Assembly (NCBI GenBank): GCA_963930655.1
Contig: OZ005610.1
Span: forward strand, 17,041,001 to 17,105,000
From: Myrica gale
Taxonomy: Eukaryota > Streptophyta > Magnoliopsida > Fagales > Myricaceae
Direction of reading: 5' to 3'
DNA: 64,000 nt
Shown here piece by piece: positions 24,842 to 37,065 of the stretch. Both the position numbers and the translations under genes were made by a program. Every line of letters starts with the position of its first letter. Positions within the stretch are counted from its first letter, which is position 1. The notes beneath the pieces were generated by a model. It was given only the letters and a program-made list of their open reading frames with translations, searched no databases and was not told the origin of the DNA.

Positions 24842-27446
24842 TGTAAGACCCCGAAGAAACCTTGCTTGGACAAGGCATGATTTTATGTTAAGAAAATGTA
24901 TGTATAATTATTTTGAATTTCTAAAATGTGATGTTATGATTTAAATTCTATGGATGGGATTTTAAATTTTATAGTAACCAATTTCATGTTGCTAGATTAA
25001 TTATATATTTTCTTTCAATATTCTTGATTTTAATTTTTAAAGGATTTTCTTATGAATGATTTTAGATTATTAAGACTTGCATGTTGGGCTTAGAAACCTC
25101 AAATAATGGGCTGACATTGGGCTACCCATTTATGGCCGGTTATTGGATGTATTTGGGCCTTGAAGTTATGACATATGGGCTGCCCAAGTACATGTGATGA
25201 TGGGCCCTTGAAGTGAGATATTGGGCTGCCATGAGGCTTATAACATGTGGTCTATATTGGGCTTATAATGGCATGCTAAAATAATCATGGAAATGGGCTT
25301 GGGAAAGCATGATATTGGGTTGACATGAAGCCCATGGCAATGGGCCTTGTAATGGTGCTATTGGGCCTTAAGGAAGTTGGACATTGGGCCTAAGCCCTTA
25401 GGCTTATGAATTGGGCTTTAGGTGGTAATGTTGGGCCTTGGATTAAGGATTTATTGGGCTGCCTAATGGGCCTTGAAGTCAAGATGACAATATGAGATTA
25501 GTATTGCTAATCTTCATTTATTTTACTAAGTAAACTAGGTAGTTGGAATTCAACCAAATTAACTAAATGGTGGAACAAGTTTCAAAGTAGAAGTTGGATT
25601 TATGTGGAGGGGGAAGACACACGTGAATGGCATAGAGGTTTGAATTTTTGTGGTGCAAAGTGTTATACTAGAAAGGCAATGGAGACAAGAGGGAGACAAA
25701 AATTGGAAAAGCTGAAAAATGACATGGAAAAGGAAAGAAAACCCTTGGCCGAAATTCTTGGCTACATTCACTTCATTTTTGCCTCTTGTGAGAAGCTTTA
25801 CACGCCTAACATCACCCTCACACACTCATTCACTTATTGAAACCCTTTGGTCGACCAACACAAGCCAAGAGAAAGGGAGAGAAAGAGTGAAACACAAGGC
25901 CAAACCGAAACCAAGAGAAAGGTGAGGAACCAAGGGAGAACCGAAACTCTTGGCCCCAAAAGGCTGAGATTGAGCTGCTGTCAAGGAGATTTCGGGTAGG
26001 AGAAGAAGGAGGACAAGGAAGAAGAAGAAGGTGAAGTCAAGAGGTGTTGTGCAAGGGAAAAAGGGAAAGCATTAGGTTGCTTAGTAGGTGAAAAGGGGGA
26101 GAAGCTTTCAAAGGATCAAAGGGGAAGAAGAAAGAACAACAAGGTAAATATGGATCTTACATCTCTATTGTTGGCCGAACCTTATGTGGTTGGATCTTGG
26201 GTTTTATGTTCTATTTTAGTTGGACTTTGAACATGGTTATGTGCAAGTGTTAGATCTGGACATACATGCTTTAGATCTAAGATTGAATGTTGGAAAAATG
26301 CAAGGAATAGACAATGTATATTAGATGAAGTTAGATCTAACCTAGGTTATGTTTTGTTGAATGAAAGTTGGATATTTCCTTAGATCTAGGGTTGTTGATG
26401 TGTCTAAAGTATAGATCTAGTCATGTGGATATTAATGATGAAGATATGAAGTTGATATATGCAAGATAGGTGATAAAATGCAAAAGGAAAATAATGTATG
26501 TTAAAGGATGTTGGTTTTAAGCCTATGTTAGTTGTAAGTTGTGAATCTCTTTAGATCTATGATCGTATTGTGTTGAATGTTAGATCTGAACATGCCATAC
26601 ATGAATGATGAGGATGTGAAGTAAATACATGCTAAGACGGATTATAGAGTGCAAAGTATGTATGTATAAATTTTCTAAGTATAAAAGGGGTATTATGAGG
26701 TAAGGCCGAATATAGTATACCTAGGGTTCCAAGAATTATTTTGTGCATAATTGGATTTGGTCATTGGTCTTGTTACATGCTAGATTATTGGCCTAATGTA
26801 TGGTAGATAATTATGAAGTGAAAAGGATGCATGCAAGTTGAAAGAAACAAAAGAAAACTTGACTATTTGGAAAATGAGTGTGCTGGCCGAATAGGTTAGT
26901 GCTTGATCTCTTATGTTTGTGTTTTGATTCTTAGATCCTAGGTTGTGAAATTGATTGAATGGAGGATGGGATCACCCTTGGAGTTAATGTTGTGATTAAG
27001 GGATGCACAAAACAAGAGTTGGCCGAATGTCATAAAGGAATGAAACCCTAAGAGTAAGTTTTGATAATCGGTTTAGAATTGTTGTATTGGATAATTGAAA
27101 TTTGGGGATAAGGCTAATTGGAATAAATGTTGAAGAACCATGATCAAGCAATAAAAATATTCGAAACCCTAGTTAGGGTTAGTACTCGGGATTAATTGAG
27201 GGTTAAGGTCCAATTCAGGATTTAAGTGTGATTAAGTTATTAATAGTTTGATGTAAGGTTTAATGTAGTTCGTTAACTAATGGGAGACTTAGGTTTAATC
27301 CCAAATTTATTAATTATTGATTAACCCTAATCGTGAATAGACACCTAAATACATCATAATAAAGATTGGTTAAATAACCGAGTTTAGATAATATTAGAAG
27401 AGTAAATAAAATACTTTACAGGATTAAAAGAATTTCAGTGATATAA

Positions 27447-27491
<45 letters not shown>

Positions 27492-28588
27492 ATAATTACG
27501 TGCTATTTCTTAAAGTCTAAGAAATATTTGACTCGCTTGTAGGCGATCTACGTGTTTTATACACTACCAAGGAGGACCAAGAGTAAGTGGATACTGTAAG
27601 TGGACAGTAAGTGTTCTTTTTCAAAACTGGAATGACACACTGCATCGTTTCATGAACAAGCATGAATTTCAAGCAAGCATGACATGACATGTGCATTGCA
27701 TGAATTTTTCAAGAAGAAGTTTATGCAATGATTTTTATGAAAAGATTATGAGAAGTTTTATGAAACGATAAGTTAAGTTAAGGGGCACTGGTCGGTACTG
27801 TACCATCAAGATGGACTCCCATACCGAAGGACAAATGTGAGAAGGATGGGTGAATCCACGAGGCTGTGCAAACCACACTGAAGGACATTGAGAAGGTGTG
27901 GTGCCTCCAAGGGTCATGTCTAGCCACTGAAGGACAAATGAGAGAAGGTGCGCTAGCTGACCGCATGTAAGGTCTTCAAGGGAATTCAGGGACGGTTCCA
28001 AAGGGAACGCACAACCCTGACTTCAGGGGTTAAATGGAGCGAGCCCACAAGTAATAGAGATGGAATGGTTGTGAAAGGCCAATAGTGGCACAAGTATGAA
28101 ATGAATAATTTTCAAGGGCCTGGGGCCGAATTTAAGCAAGAGCATGTACATATCCATGACATGCATGTGCATCACTTATCAAGTTTATTCTCTTTCATGA
28201 TTAAGCAAGCATAAGTCAAGAGCATATTTCAAGTTATATCTTTCCCTTACTGAGTCTTTTTGACTCACGTGTTTTTAAAAAATTGTGTCATTCCAGATGC
28301 CACAGGTGAAGAGAGTCAGGAGGACTACCAGACTTAGAAGGTCCCGGATGTTATTCTTATTTGGATTATGGTGACCTGATCGATGAGATCCGTCACTAAT
28401 TGAGTTTTAAATACTATATATGTTTTGTATGAAAACTTAATGAGAACCCTGATTATGTACGATTTAGCTCGAATCCCTCGTGATCTTGTATGTTTCCGCC
28501 GTAAGCAAGTAAGTAAGAACGCTGGAGCTATCCGGATAATAGCTCGCGGCTGTCACGTTTCCTGCGGGGTGCCGTTCGGGGCGTGACA
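24842..28588 (+). mobile_element. Long solo LTR (copy E) inserted in a CHIP exon
   Basis: It starts TGTAAGACCCCG and ends TTCGGGGCGTGACA. A perfect 5-bp target duplication TGGAG lies at 24837-24841 and 28589-28593. Length is 3747 bp. It shares a long 3' half with copy D, including a TA microsatellite (about 27448-27489), hairpin array, TGAGTC/GACTCA hairpin (about 28252-28270) and terminus. No coding region. Confidence 0.92.
27813..27957 (+). repeat. Stem-loop array of LTR copy E
   Basis: Three units: CCCAT/ATGGG with inner ACA-AA-TGT; CCACAC/GTGTGG with a short centre; CTAGC/GCTAG with a short centre. The GAAGGA and GAGAAGG faces are kept. Confidence 0.75.
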
Positions 28589-28638
28589 TGGAGGAAGATA
28601 GTCGAAGAGCTATTGAGCTTGACAACGAGTCTGTCAAG

Positions 28639-28781
28639 GTCTGAAACTGTTTTCATTTTACAAATTTATGAATTTTCTTTTAACTGTTAAATCGCAATTA
28701 TTTCTTGTCTTTTGATAAACGTCAATCATTGTTGTTTGTGCACAAAGAAGAAGAAGAAGAGCCAAAGTAGAAAAGCTTGTT
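28639..28781 (+). other. Residual CHIP intron sequence
   Basis: Begins with the GTCTGA donor. No following CHIP exon is found before an LTR-like start near 28782. Confidence 0.5.
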
Positions 28782-30004
28782 TGTTTCATACCCCGAGCTT
28801 TTAACATAACATACATATTGTCTATGATATCTTGTTTGTGATTAGTAGTGCATTAGGGGGTACCTAGTGACTAAGTGAGATTATTTAGTACTTGATATAC
28901 TGAGTTCAAAACCTTGATTAGGACATGATTAAATAAGAATTGGAGTTCACACGCAACCGAGTTTTTGGTTAGGACATTGAGGAGCACGTATTGGATCAAT
29001 TTTCAAAACTCTTTGTCTTTGATTATGTCAAAATAAGTTTTTTTTACGCGGTGGTTAAGCCGGTTTTTAACCGAGAAATCAAAGTGTTGTTTTTTCCTTC
29101 ACAACACTTTCTTTTGAATAAAGTTTTATCATGTTTCTGTACTTTCCAATGGAAGGGTTAAGGTGTTGCATATCATGCATGATATGTATGGGCGTTGACA
29201 TGAGACATGCATACTTAATCTTACACTTTGGAAAGGGATGTGGTTGTGATGTTCAAGTGTGGTTAAGGTGTTGCATATCATGAATGATATGTATGGGCAT
29301 TGACATGAGACATACATACTTAACGTATACTGTGAAGACGTGACAGTACTGTGCACAAGAGAATTTGTTCACTTGTTGTGACATTCTGGCCTCTCCGTCG
29401 TACACGGAAAGATCCTTTGTTATGATAACTCACTCTGGGAGTATGAGATCGTATTGCGCTTTAGGAGTACTACTGCAAAGATACGAGGGCTACTTGTAAC
29501 CTGTCACTTTGGCCCAATGATTCATTCTAGGAGCAAAAGTAGTGGTGATTGAGAATTGAAAAGATCATTTTAAGAATTGAGTCTTTTCATTTACTTTCTT
29601 CTTCTTTTGTTGATATTTTATTGATGAACGGTTTTTTTTCAATATTCTGTTGTACTAACTACTGGCTTTACTAAGTCATTTGGACTCACCATTGTTTCTT
29701 AAATGTTCTGGTTAGTAGATGTTTGAGGTTTATCTAGGAGAATTTACCAAGTCTATGAGCCACGGCTGGATGATACTAGAACTGAAATTTTGTGTCTGGG
29801 TCACCAGCAATTTGGATGTATTAGTGGAAGGTTGGGGTCATCGTTGGAGCACCCCAAATTCTGACGACTTTATGAACCTGTCAGATTTAAGTGACTCCGA
29901 TGGCGGAAACTAGAGACATCCAGCTTATGTTTTTTTCTTAGTTTTTCCTCTGCAGTTTTCTTTATGTACTTTAGTATGTACATTATAGAAAGTTGGTTCC
30001 CTTT
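28782..30004 (+). mobile_element. LTR-like fragment, divergent member of the long-LTR group
   Basis: TGTTTCATACCCCGAGC at 28782 resembles the starts of the other long LTRs. CTAAGTCATTTGGACTCACC at about 29662 is a worn version of the TGAGTC/GACTCA hairpin in the same relative place near the 3' end. A second copy of a GGTTAAGGTGTTGCATATCA block occurs at 29155 and 29261 (direct repeat about 106 bp apart). The end is not defined, and a new start-like TGTAATACCCCGG occurs at 30005. The 64-codon frame at 29719-29913 is probably chance. Confidence 0.4.
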
Positions 30005-30566
30005 TGTAATACCCCGGTATTAATAAATGGATCTACTTATTTTTTGCTTAGTATCTTGTTGCTTTGTCGATCATCCCACAGGCCGTAACCTCGGTTTTAT
30101 AGGCAACGTCTATTATTATAAGACAATGCTTGAGGTCTTGACAGTACATGCTACTACATATTTCTAATATGATATTATTATCTTTGCAGGCATTTTGGTT
30201 ATGTTTGCTTTTAGTTGAAAGTTGATTGTAATGTACAAAGTTATTCATACTTTGTCAATTGAATGTGCCACCACTGAAGGCATATCTTAGAAACACTGGG
30301 TTGAGTAATATTTAGAAGATATTTGGAATTTAGATTGGACAAAATTATGAATTGAGAGATCACAAGGAATTATATACGGTAAATGGCTTCCCTTATCCTC
30401 TAGATTAATAATTTCCAGTTTAGAGATAAGAGTCCACATCGGTACCAACAAAAAACAAAGGTAGAAAATGGAACATCAAGTAAGAAGCTAGTGATCTTAA
30501 TGAAAAAGGTACGCCAACAACGAATAAGATTATATTGTACATTCATAAAAAAAATTATATTCCACA
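30005..30566. other. No gene seen
   Basis: It begins with an LTR-start-like TGTAATACCCC but has no recognisable body. The rest is AT-rich spacer up to the MITE. Confidence 0.4.
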
Positions 30567-31384
30567 AAATAAAAAGGGATAAATATAAAATCAGTCCCTG
30601 TGATATACGCGAAAATCAAATTAGTCCCTGCGATAACAAAAGTGTCATGCCCCAGACGTTAATTCGAAGAGGCAAATGACAGCCGCGAGCCTTCCCAACA
30701 AGGAACGCTCCAGCGTACTTAACTCTTGCAACATAATTTTTTTTTACTCTAAATCGATTAACGCACATACAGAACATTAGAACCTGCTCCTCAAACGATA
30801 ACTTGAAGTAATAGCTATAATTACACCAGAGTCTCAAAACAATAAGTTGTTTAACAGCTCTCAGCCTACCAGGCCGAATAGCCCATGACCACCACACGTC
30901 GGAAACTCATGACGGCTCTTTCCAAAATTATATCTAATCCTATAATGAAATAACAAAAGGGAGAAAACATTCTTGCTAACCCTTCTCCTAGGGTTCAAGG
31001 TCCTCTTCTTAAGTTTCCTCACCTGAAATATTGTCTGGAATGATACAATTTAAAAAAAAACTGTGAGTCGAAAGACTCAGTAAGGGATCATGTGCAATAA
31101 ATAATGCATGTCCTGCATTATCATGGATATCAATGAACATGAATGCCATATGAGATGCTTGCATATGTATGAGGCAATGTACTTGATCATAAAAAGAATC
31201 ATGCACTTAATCTTGAAAATACTTATTTATTGAGTTGGGCAACTTATCTCGCTCCATTTACCCCTGAAGTCAGGGTTGTGCGTTCCCTTCAGAACTATTC
31301 TCTTTCCTTTGGGAATACGTCATTTGGTTGAACTAGCCCTATAGGTGGCCCCAGGCCTAATGGCTAGACTCAACCCTTAGAGGT

Positions 31385-31525
31385 TCACACCTTCTTGCAA
31401 ACATCTTTCAGTGTGATTGCACATACCTCAAGAGCTACCCATCCTTCTTACAAGCATCCTTCGGTATGGGTGCCCTAGGTGACATCCACCCTTCACGTAA
31501 ACGTCCTTCAGTATGGATGCACCTT
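31385..31525 (-). repeat. Stem-loop array of LTR copy B
   Basis: Read on the - strand: CATCC/GGATG with inner CGT-TT-ACG; ACCCAT/ATGGGT with inner TGC-TT-GTA (wobble); CACAC/GTGTG with inner TGT-TT-GCA (wobble). GAAGGA is GAAAGA in the third unit. Confidence 0.75.
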
Positions 31526-32163
31526 CTTAACTGGTACGGTACCGACCAACTTCAGCCCCTTAACTTAACTTGTTATAACATACTTATCATACTTTCATTT
31601 GCACAAATTTTTCTTTTTCTTTCAAGAAATCATGCAAATGCTTATGCCATGTCATGCTTGATATTTGTCATGCTGTGTATCATTCCAGTTTTCATAAAAG
31701 TGTAAGTTTCTACTTACATCCACTTACCTTGGTCTCCTTTGAGTATTGGTATGGAGTTCGCCTACAAGCGATTCAAATATCTCACTTAGATGCTTAAGAA
31801 TTTAATAACATTCAAGAAATACTTGTAATTATTTGATTTTCCAAAAGTACAAATCAATGAAACATAATTTCGTACACAAAATGTTACTTAACTAGCTTTT
31901 GTAAAACGAAAGAGGAAAGACAATCAAACACACGTATCAAACATCTCTTATACAGTTGCTAAGGAGGTCATAAGAAATACTCAATCAACTAGGTACACTT
32001 GCTCTCCCCCAACCATCAATGATTCAAAGCCTATTCATAAATTTCCCGCCGTCCCAACCTCAATAGCTTCATAACTAAGCTTATTCAACTATCGTCAATG
32101 CTAGGGTTCACAAGTCTTCAATTGGAACTCCAAATTCATCACATATGGAATTTTAACAGGTCC

Positions 32164-32427
32164 CGCTCGAGCGCCTGTCGAGCACCGGTCGAGCGCCAAC
32201 TTACTGTCCAACTTCCATCAACCGTCGCGGCAGTCGAGCGCCAACTTACTGTCCAACTCTCATCAACCCTCGCTCGAGCGGCAGTCGAGCGCCAACTTAC
32301 TGTCCAACTCTCTGTGTGGAATTCCCAAGGGCCGCTCGAGCACCTATCGAGCGTTGTTCAAACGACAAGACACTGTCACTCATATTTCCTTAAGGCCACT
32401 CAAGCGCCTGACGCACGCTAGTCGAGC
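32164..32427. repeat. Tandem repeat with CGCTCGAGCG palindromes (copy B)
   Basis: Repeated words are GTCGAGCGCCAACTTACTG, about 43-53 bp apart, and the palindrome CGCTCGAGCG, with TCGAGC-type half sites. It is unrelated in sequence to the GTGTCGACAC array of copy A except for the TCGA core. Confidence 0.85.
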
Positions 32428-32895
32428 GCGATGTTATCTAAAAACAGGGTGCTAAAAATCTTCCTATTCCAACACCCTAACTATGATCCCTAGCTTGATT
32501 CTTCTGACCATAAACAATTCCATACACTCTAATACATGCCTAAACAAATCTCCAATTCAAAGTTACAACAAAACTATGATTTCATCCTCAAACTAAGCTA
32601 TTGCATTTATCCCTCTTCTCTTGGTCTTTTTATCAAACACCTAGGGTTCATAAATGGTTTCTCTTGAGTATGATTTCCCAGATCTGGCCACATTTCCATG
32701 GTTTCATGTACAACCTATACTACCCTTTAAACTTACTAGATCTATACTTTCTTCAAAGAAACACACAAGAACACAAGGAGAAAACCAAACAAACACCACA
32801 ACCAACAACCATTAAAAGAAAGAAGAAGAACAATGGGAAAGAAATGGGGCTGGTCGGCCAACAAGGGCCGAAATCCCTCACCTCCTTCTCTCTCT

Positions 32896-32940
32896 CCTTC
32901 TTCTTCTTCTTCTTCTTCTTCTTCTTCTTCTTCTTCTTCT
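32896..32940. repeat. (TTC)n microsatellite
   Basis: An uninterrupted TTC run. It creates the poly-Glu and poly-Phe frames seen on each strand, which are not genes. Confidence 0.95.
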
Positions 32941-33803
32941 CTTGTGCGGGTGGGTGCTAGGGCTTGAAAAATGCGTAAAGGGAGAGAGGGGGGGTCTTGT
33001 ACGTGAGGCTTGGGGGAAGGAAAAGGCAAAACTGTCCTTCCCCCTTCTTTCCCTCCTTCTCCTTCAATTTCATTTTATTTCCTTTTTCTGTCACTCCATA
33101 AAACTATTCTAACATGCCTTTCTATGTTTATTTCTAAGTTTCACACATTTTCAAAGTTAAAGCCCTAATTGAATTTCTTCCAAATATTGCAAACTTAGGG
33201 ATATGTTCCAACAATAAAAAATAATTGGCCTAATTTCTCAATTACTCAAATTTAACAATTGCAAACAATATAACCTTTAAGTCATAGCTTAAGATGCATA
33301 AAATATGCTAGGGGAAAAATCCCACCTAGTCATGGTTTTAGATCAAGTCAACCATATATGTCTTTCTCAATAATTATAGCACAACTTAAGGATTCATAAT
33401 TTACAACGATAAAATAAAGTTGGGGTCTCACAAAAAGCATAAATTTAGTCCCTTTGATCTCACAAAAACATAAAATTAGTCCCTAGTGGAGGGATTAACA
33501 AGAAACGAAAGTGAAATCATAAGGACTAATTTTATGCTTTGTTATCACTGGGACTAATTCGATTTTTGTGTATATCACATGGACCGATTTTGCATATATC
33601 CCAAATAAAAAATCAAGCCACTAAAGCAAAACTACTTAAGTGAGGTATAAGTTGCCGAAAAACGCTGCAGTCTACTATAGCTAGTAGAAACCTCCAAGTG
33701 AAAGCTTCATTCATATATAAGACCTTATAAATGCATGCACTTCAAACAAAAAATCCTAAACGTTATCAAACTTATTGGAATCCTTATTGATTGAACTAAG
33801 AGA

Positions 33804-33914
33804 ACTACTAGAAAAGAACTGAACGCACATATCGCGCTAAAAACTTAGCAGCATTTTTTTGGGTCTTTAGCAGTGTTTTCCGACCGCCGCTAAAGACCGT
33901 TTTTTTTTGTAGTG
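33804..33914. mobile_element. Small CACTA-like MITE
   Basis: The right end read on the - strand is CACTACAAAAAAAA. The left end is ACTACTAGAAAA with its first C lost. Subterminal words (TTTAGCAG, CCGCCGCTAAAG) recur inside. About 110 bp. No matching 3-bp target duplication is seen. Confidence 0.4.
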
Positions 33915-33917
33915 TGC

Positions 33918-35100
33918 GTCCAGCATTGGGCAGTTTCACCGCCACCGACAATATCCCTGCTCTCACCGATGCCGCTGGGCGCAGGTCACCAATACATGCT
34001 GCCGGTTAACTGGCACACCATCTATACCAGTGATCAGGCCTATCTACTATAACTCAAACTAGAGCTTTGACTTATACCAACCTGTTACCTGCTCTGTCAG
34101 TTAGGGAGGCCAATGGTTTTTTTTCTCACTTTACATATAGGAATGAATGGAAATGACCTCACGAAGACCCCAACCAACTTAACTTTTACGAGGGACAGCT
34201 ACTATAGGCTTGCATCTCTATCACGTAAAGGTATCGTAAAATGAACGAGTAGTATGGGGCCACATCGCTAATTCATGTAACAGTCTGTCTACGTATATGT
34301 AAATATTTAATGGTGGGAAACGAAGAGTTGAAAATTGGTCACATGAAAGTTTGTTATTGTATCTTCTAATTTTGTTTATTTTTTCGTTTCTTTTACCACT
34401 ATGTTCCTTTTATACGGTTTGGATATTCATAATGTGGGAGACGGTGTAAATAGGAATTCAAAAATTACAGCACAATGTAACATACCCCAATGCGTAAATC
34501 TCAAACCAAATCTTAACACAATGAGTTGAATCTGAAAAGATTTGCAATATGACAATCAGCTCTACACGAAGACAATAATGACTCTATTTAATTTGGAAAA
34601 CCACATCTGGCACACCACCGGTTAACCAATTCACTAAATGAGAGAATTACTTACAGTCGGTGATCTTGTTTAAGACAAAACCTTTGCTACCTAACTGTAG
34701 GAATCGAGAGATCGCAGCGGAAAGGATCGTTGAATCAGAGTAGCTCAAGTGTTCTGCCTCCTTCAGATTCACGCACAATCTTCACTATTTTAGTGGCCGC
34801 GGTTATTTGGTTAAGTGCAACCATCGTCTAAGTGACATGTAATTTTGTAATGGGTCGGCATTGCTATTTTAGTCAACAACCCACCACTCATACACGCTCA
34901 CTTATCTTCAATAGAAGTATACGGGACAAATTATAAAATCAACAATTGGCCATGACTATTTTAGTTTTAACCAACCATCAATCAAATAAAATTCCCAAAT
35001 ACCAACAATGGAAGGCCATGTGATTTAATTTTCTTGAAAAATAATCTTATTTAACACTTATATTAAACTGTTAAAAACATAAGTTTCTTTTTTTTTAAAA
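33918..35100. other. Intergenic DNA, nothing recognised
   Basis: AT-rich sequence without open frames, RNA genes or repeat boundaries I can defend. Confidence 0.5.
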
Positions 35101-35103
35101 AGG

Positions 35104-35800
35104 TCAACTGGTCAAACCAGGTTGACCCGTTGACCCACAGGTTGGTGGTGGGTATCGGTCCGAGTCATACCCGGACCAGTCCGGGTCGTGGTCCGGGTCA
35201 AACCCGGACCTGGGCTGGGCTACGGGTCGGGGTCCAACCCGTGGCCTAAGCCAGCACGGGCTACCATGGCCCGGATCTATCCAGCCAGGGGCTAGCCCAA
35301 TAGGGCCCAGCCCGTACGGTATGCCCCTCTCCCCTTTTTTTTTGGACCCAGCCCAACTATTGGGACGGGCCACTAGGTCGTGGGCCGGGTAAGGCTATTG
35401 TTGCCTACCTGAGGCCTAAACGCGCGACCCAGGGCATCTCATGCCTTGGCCGCCGTTTGGCCCCCAAGGGCAGGGGGTTGCGCCCAACGACGCTGCCAGC
35501 CGTGGCTAGCTGCGCTCTGTCACCCCCAAACCGGTGAAGGGCCGGCCACCTCACTGCCTGAGGTGGCCTTGGGAGGCGGTAGGGAAGCCGAATGGCCTCA
35601 ACCCATCTGCCCATGTATCCCTTTCGGGGTACACCATGGCAGCGGCCATCGCTGGCCACCAGGCCACGAGGTGCAGTTGCTGGCTTCGCCTGGGACCACC
35701 AGGCATGCTCCCTGGACAGCTGAGCCACCTCCCACGGCTGGTGGTGGCCAGCTTAGAGAGAAAATTGTCTCTATCTCTCTCCTTGCGATTTGCTTCCCTT
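35104..35800. other. GC-rich island with GGGTC-type internal repeats
   Basis: It is much richer in G and C than its flanks. The left half (35104-35400) is built of short GGGTC/GACCC, CCCGGACC and GGCCCAG words in both orientations. The right half (35405-35800) has overlapping frames on both strands with no recognisable domain. It may be part of a worn Gypsy-type LTR read on the - strand, since TGTCAGGGGTCGGGTGC, a common LTR-start style, occurs as reverse complement ending at 36121. Confidence 0.45.
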
Positions 35801-36128
35801 CGGCAATCTAGAAACCACAACAACCAGCCTAATTTACATGTTGTTCCTCAACTAAATCTCATGCAAGAACAACAAATCAACCAACACAGATCAAATCTTA
35901 AACAAAAAACTCATCCAATCTCTAGAGACAACCCACTGGCATGGGTTTTTCCAACACAAAACATTTTTCCCTTTTCCAAAATAGCAAACCCACGAAGAAA
36001 AGCACATTATATACCATTGAAGTTTAATAGGTTTACCTATAAACCTCAAAACCAATTCGTCACAAAATAAAGATTGCTCGCACGCATTATGCGAACATAG
36101 TATAGCACCCGACCCCTGACAGAACATA

Positions 36129-36190
36129 TACCATTGAAGTTGTCGGTGACAAATTTTTTTGTCACCAAATCACAAAATTATTGCAGTGTA
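36129..36190 (-). mobile_element. Possible CACTA-type transposon terminus
   Basis: On the - strand CACTGCAATAATTTTG is followed closely by the hairpin GGTGACAAA-n-TTTGTCACC. This resembles a CACTA terminal repeat with subterminal repeats. No partner end was found in the window. Confidence 0.3.
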
Positions 36191-37065
36191 CGTTTTGCAT
36201 GTCGTTTATATAATTTTATTCAAACAACATGGTCAATAAAATTTCCTTGACTGGAGAGTACCTGACAAGGAACGCTCAAGCGTACCTACTAAAATTCGTG
36301 CAGCGGAATATATATCTCATTCAGAGGATTCTTGCAGCGGAAATATCATAATGCCTAAATATTTAAAAGAAGCCTTATATCGCTAGCGTTCAACGCACAT
36401 ACGAACATTAGAACATGCTCCTCAACGATAACTTGAAGTAGTTATAACATGGTCTCAAAATATCAATCGGTTAAAAACCTTAACTTACTAAGCCGAATAA
36501 CCCATGACCACCACACCACGGAGGCTCATGCCGGCTCTTACAAAATTATCTAAACCTTTACTGAAATAAGCAAAAGGAAAAGACATTTTCGCCAACCCTT
36601 CTCCTAGGGTTCAAGGTCCTCCTCTTAAGTTTCCTCCCCTGAAATATTATCTGGAATGGTACAATTTAAAACTGTGAATCGAAAGACTCAGTAAGGAGTT
36701 ATAGTTAAAACATGGATTTAAAATTATGGTTTGGAAACGTGAACTTGAAATCGTAAGCTTGAAACCATGAACTTATAATCATAAGCATGCACTTGAACTT
36801 GAAATCATAAGCATGTAAACATAATGTAATTCATGCATGATCATGAATTTTGATGCACGTATATACCTCATGTTTGCATATACACATGCACTTGCTCTTG
36901 AAATCAACACTTATACTTGTAAAACTCTTGCTTTTGGAAAATCATTCCAATTCTTATCTGATGGGCTACTTTCCCTCTATTTACCCCTGACATCAGGGTT
37001 GTGCGTTCCCGTTGGAACTGTCCCCTATTTCCCTTGGGGACCTTACATATGGTCGAGCTAGCACA

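Larger units (their letters stand above)
12574..28638 (+). pseudogene. CHIP: CHIP-type TPR/U-box E3 ubiquitin ligase, two exons only, interrupted
   Basis: The exon at 12574-12641 encodes a TPR segment containing the hallmark VYWTNRALCH and ends at a GTATGT donor. The next exon starts after the AG at 24821-24822 and runs 24823-24841, then 28594-28638, to a GTCTGA donor. Joined without the intervening LTR the frame is open: the junction reads CHLKWHDWQK and continues into the second TPR (DSRRAIELDN). This matches CHIP proteins, which dock Hsp70/Hsp90 through TPRs and ubiquitinate clients through a U-box. The intron between the exons is 12.2 kb and filled with a Copia element and nested LTRs. 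The second exon is split by a 3747-bp solo LTR with target duplication TGGAG. No first exon, third TPR or U-box exon is seen, so this is a pseudogene or dispersed remnant. The 12574 boundary is tentative. Confidence 0.8.
30643..33432 (-). mobile_element. Long solo LTR (copy B) inside the second MITE
   Basis: On the - strand it starts TGTGAGACCCC (33432) and ends CTGGGGCATGACA (30643). A perfect target duplication AAAAG lies at 30638-30642 and 33433-33437. Length is 2790 bp. It contains a CTCGAG palindrome array, a (TTC)n tract at 32896-32940, the hairpin array and a TGAGTC-TTTC-GACTCA hairpin (complement at about 31062-31080). Confidence 0.92.
30576..33602. mobile_element. Second Mutator-type MITE, split by an LTR
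   Basis: The left arm starts GGGATAAATATAAAATC and the right arm ends as its imperfect reverse complement (GATTTTGCATATATCCC). Both carry the words 'AATTAGTCCC' and 'GATAACAAA'. A perfect 9-bp target duplication AAATAAAAA lies at 30567-30575 and 33603-33611. Without the LTR it is about 235 bp. Confidence 0.85.

Noticed and set aside
32601..33029. Frames on both strands with poly-Phe or poly-Glu
   Set aside because: Produced by the (TTC)n microsatellite in an LTR. The same applies to 38682-39154.
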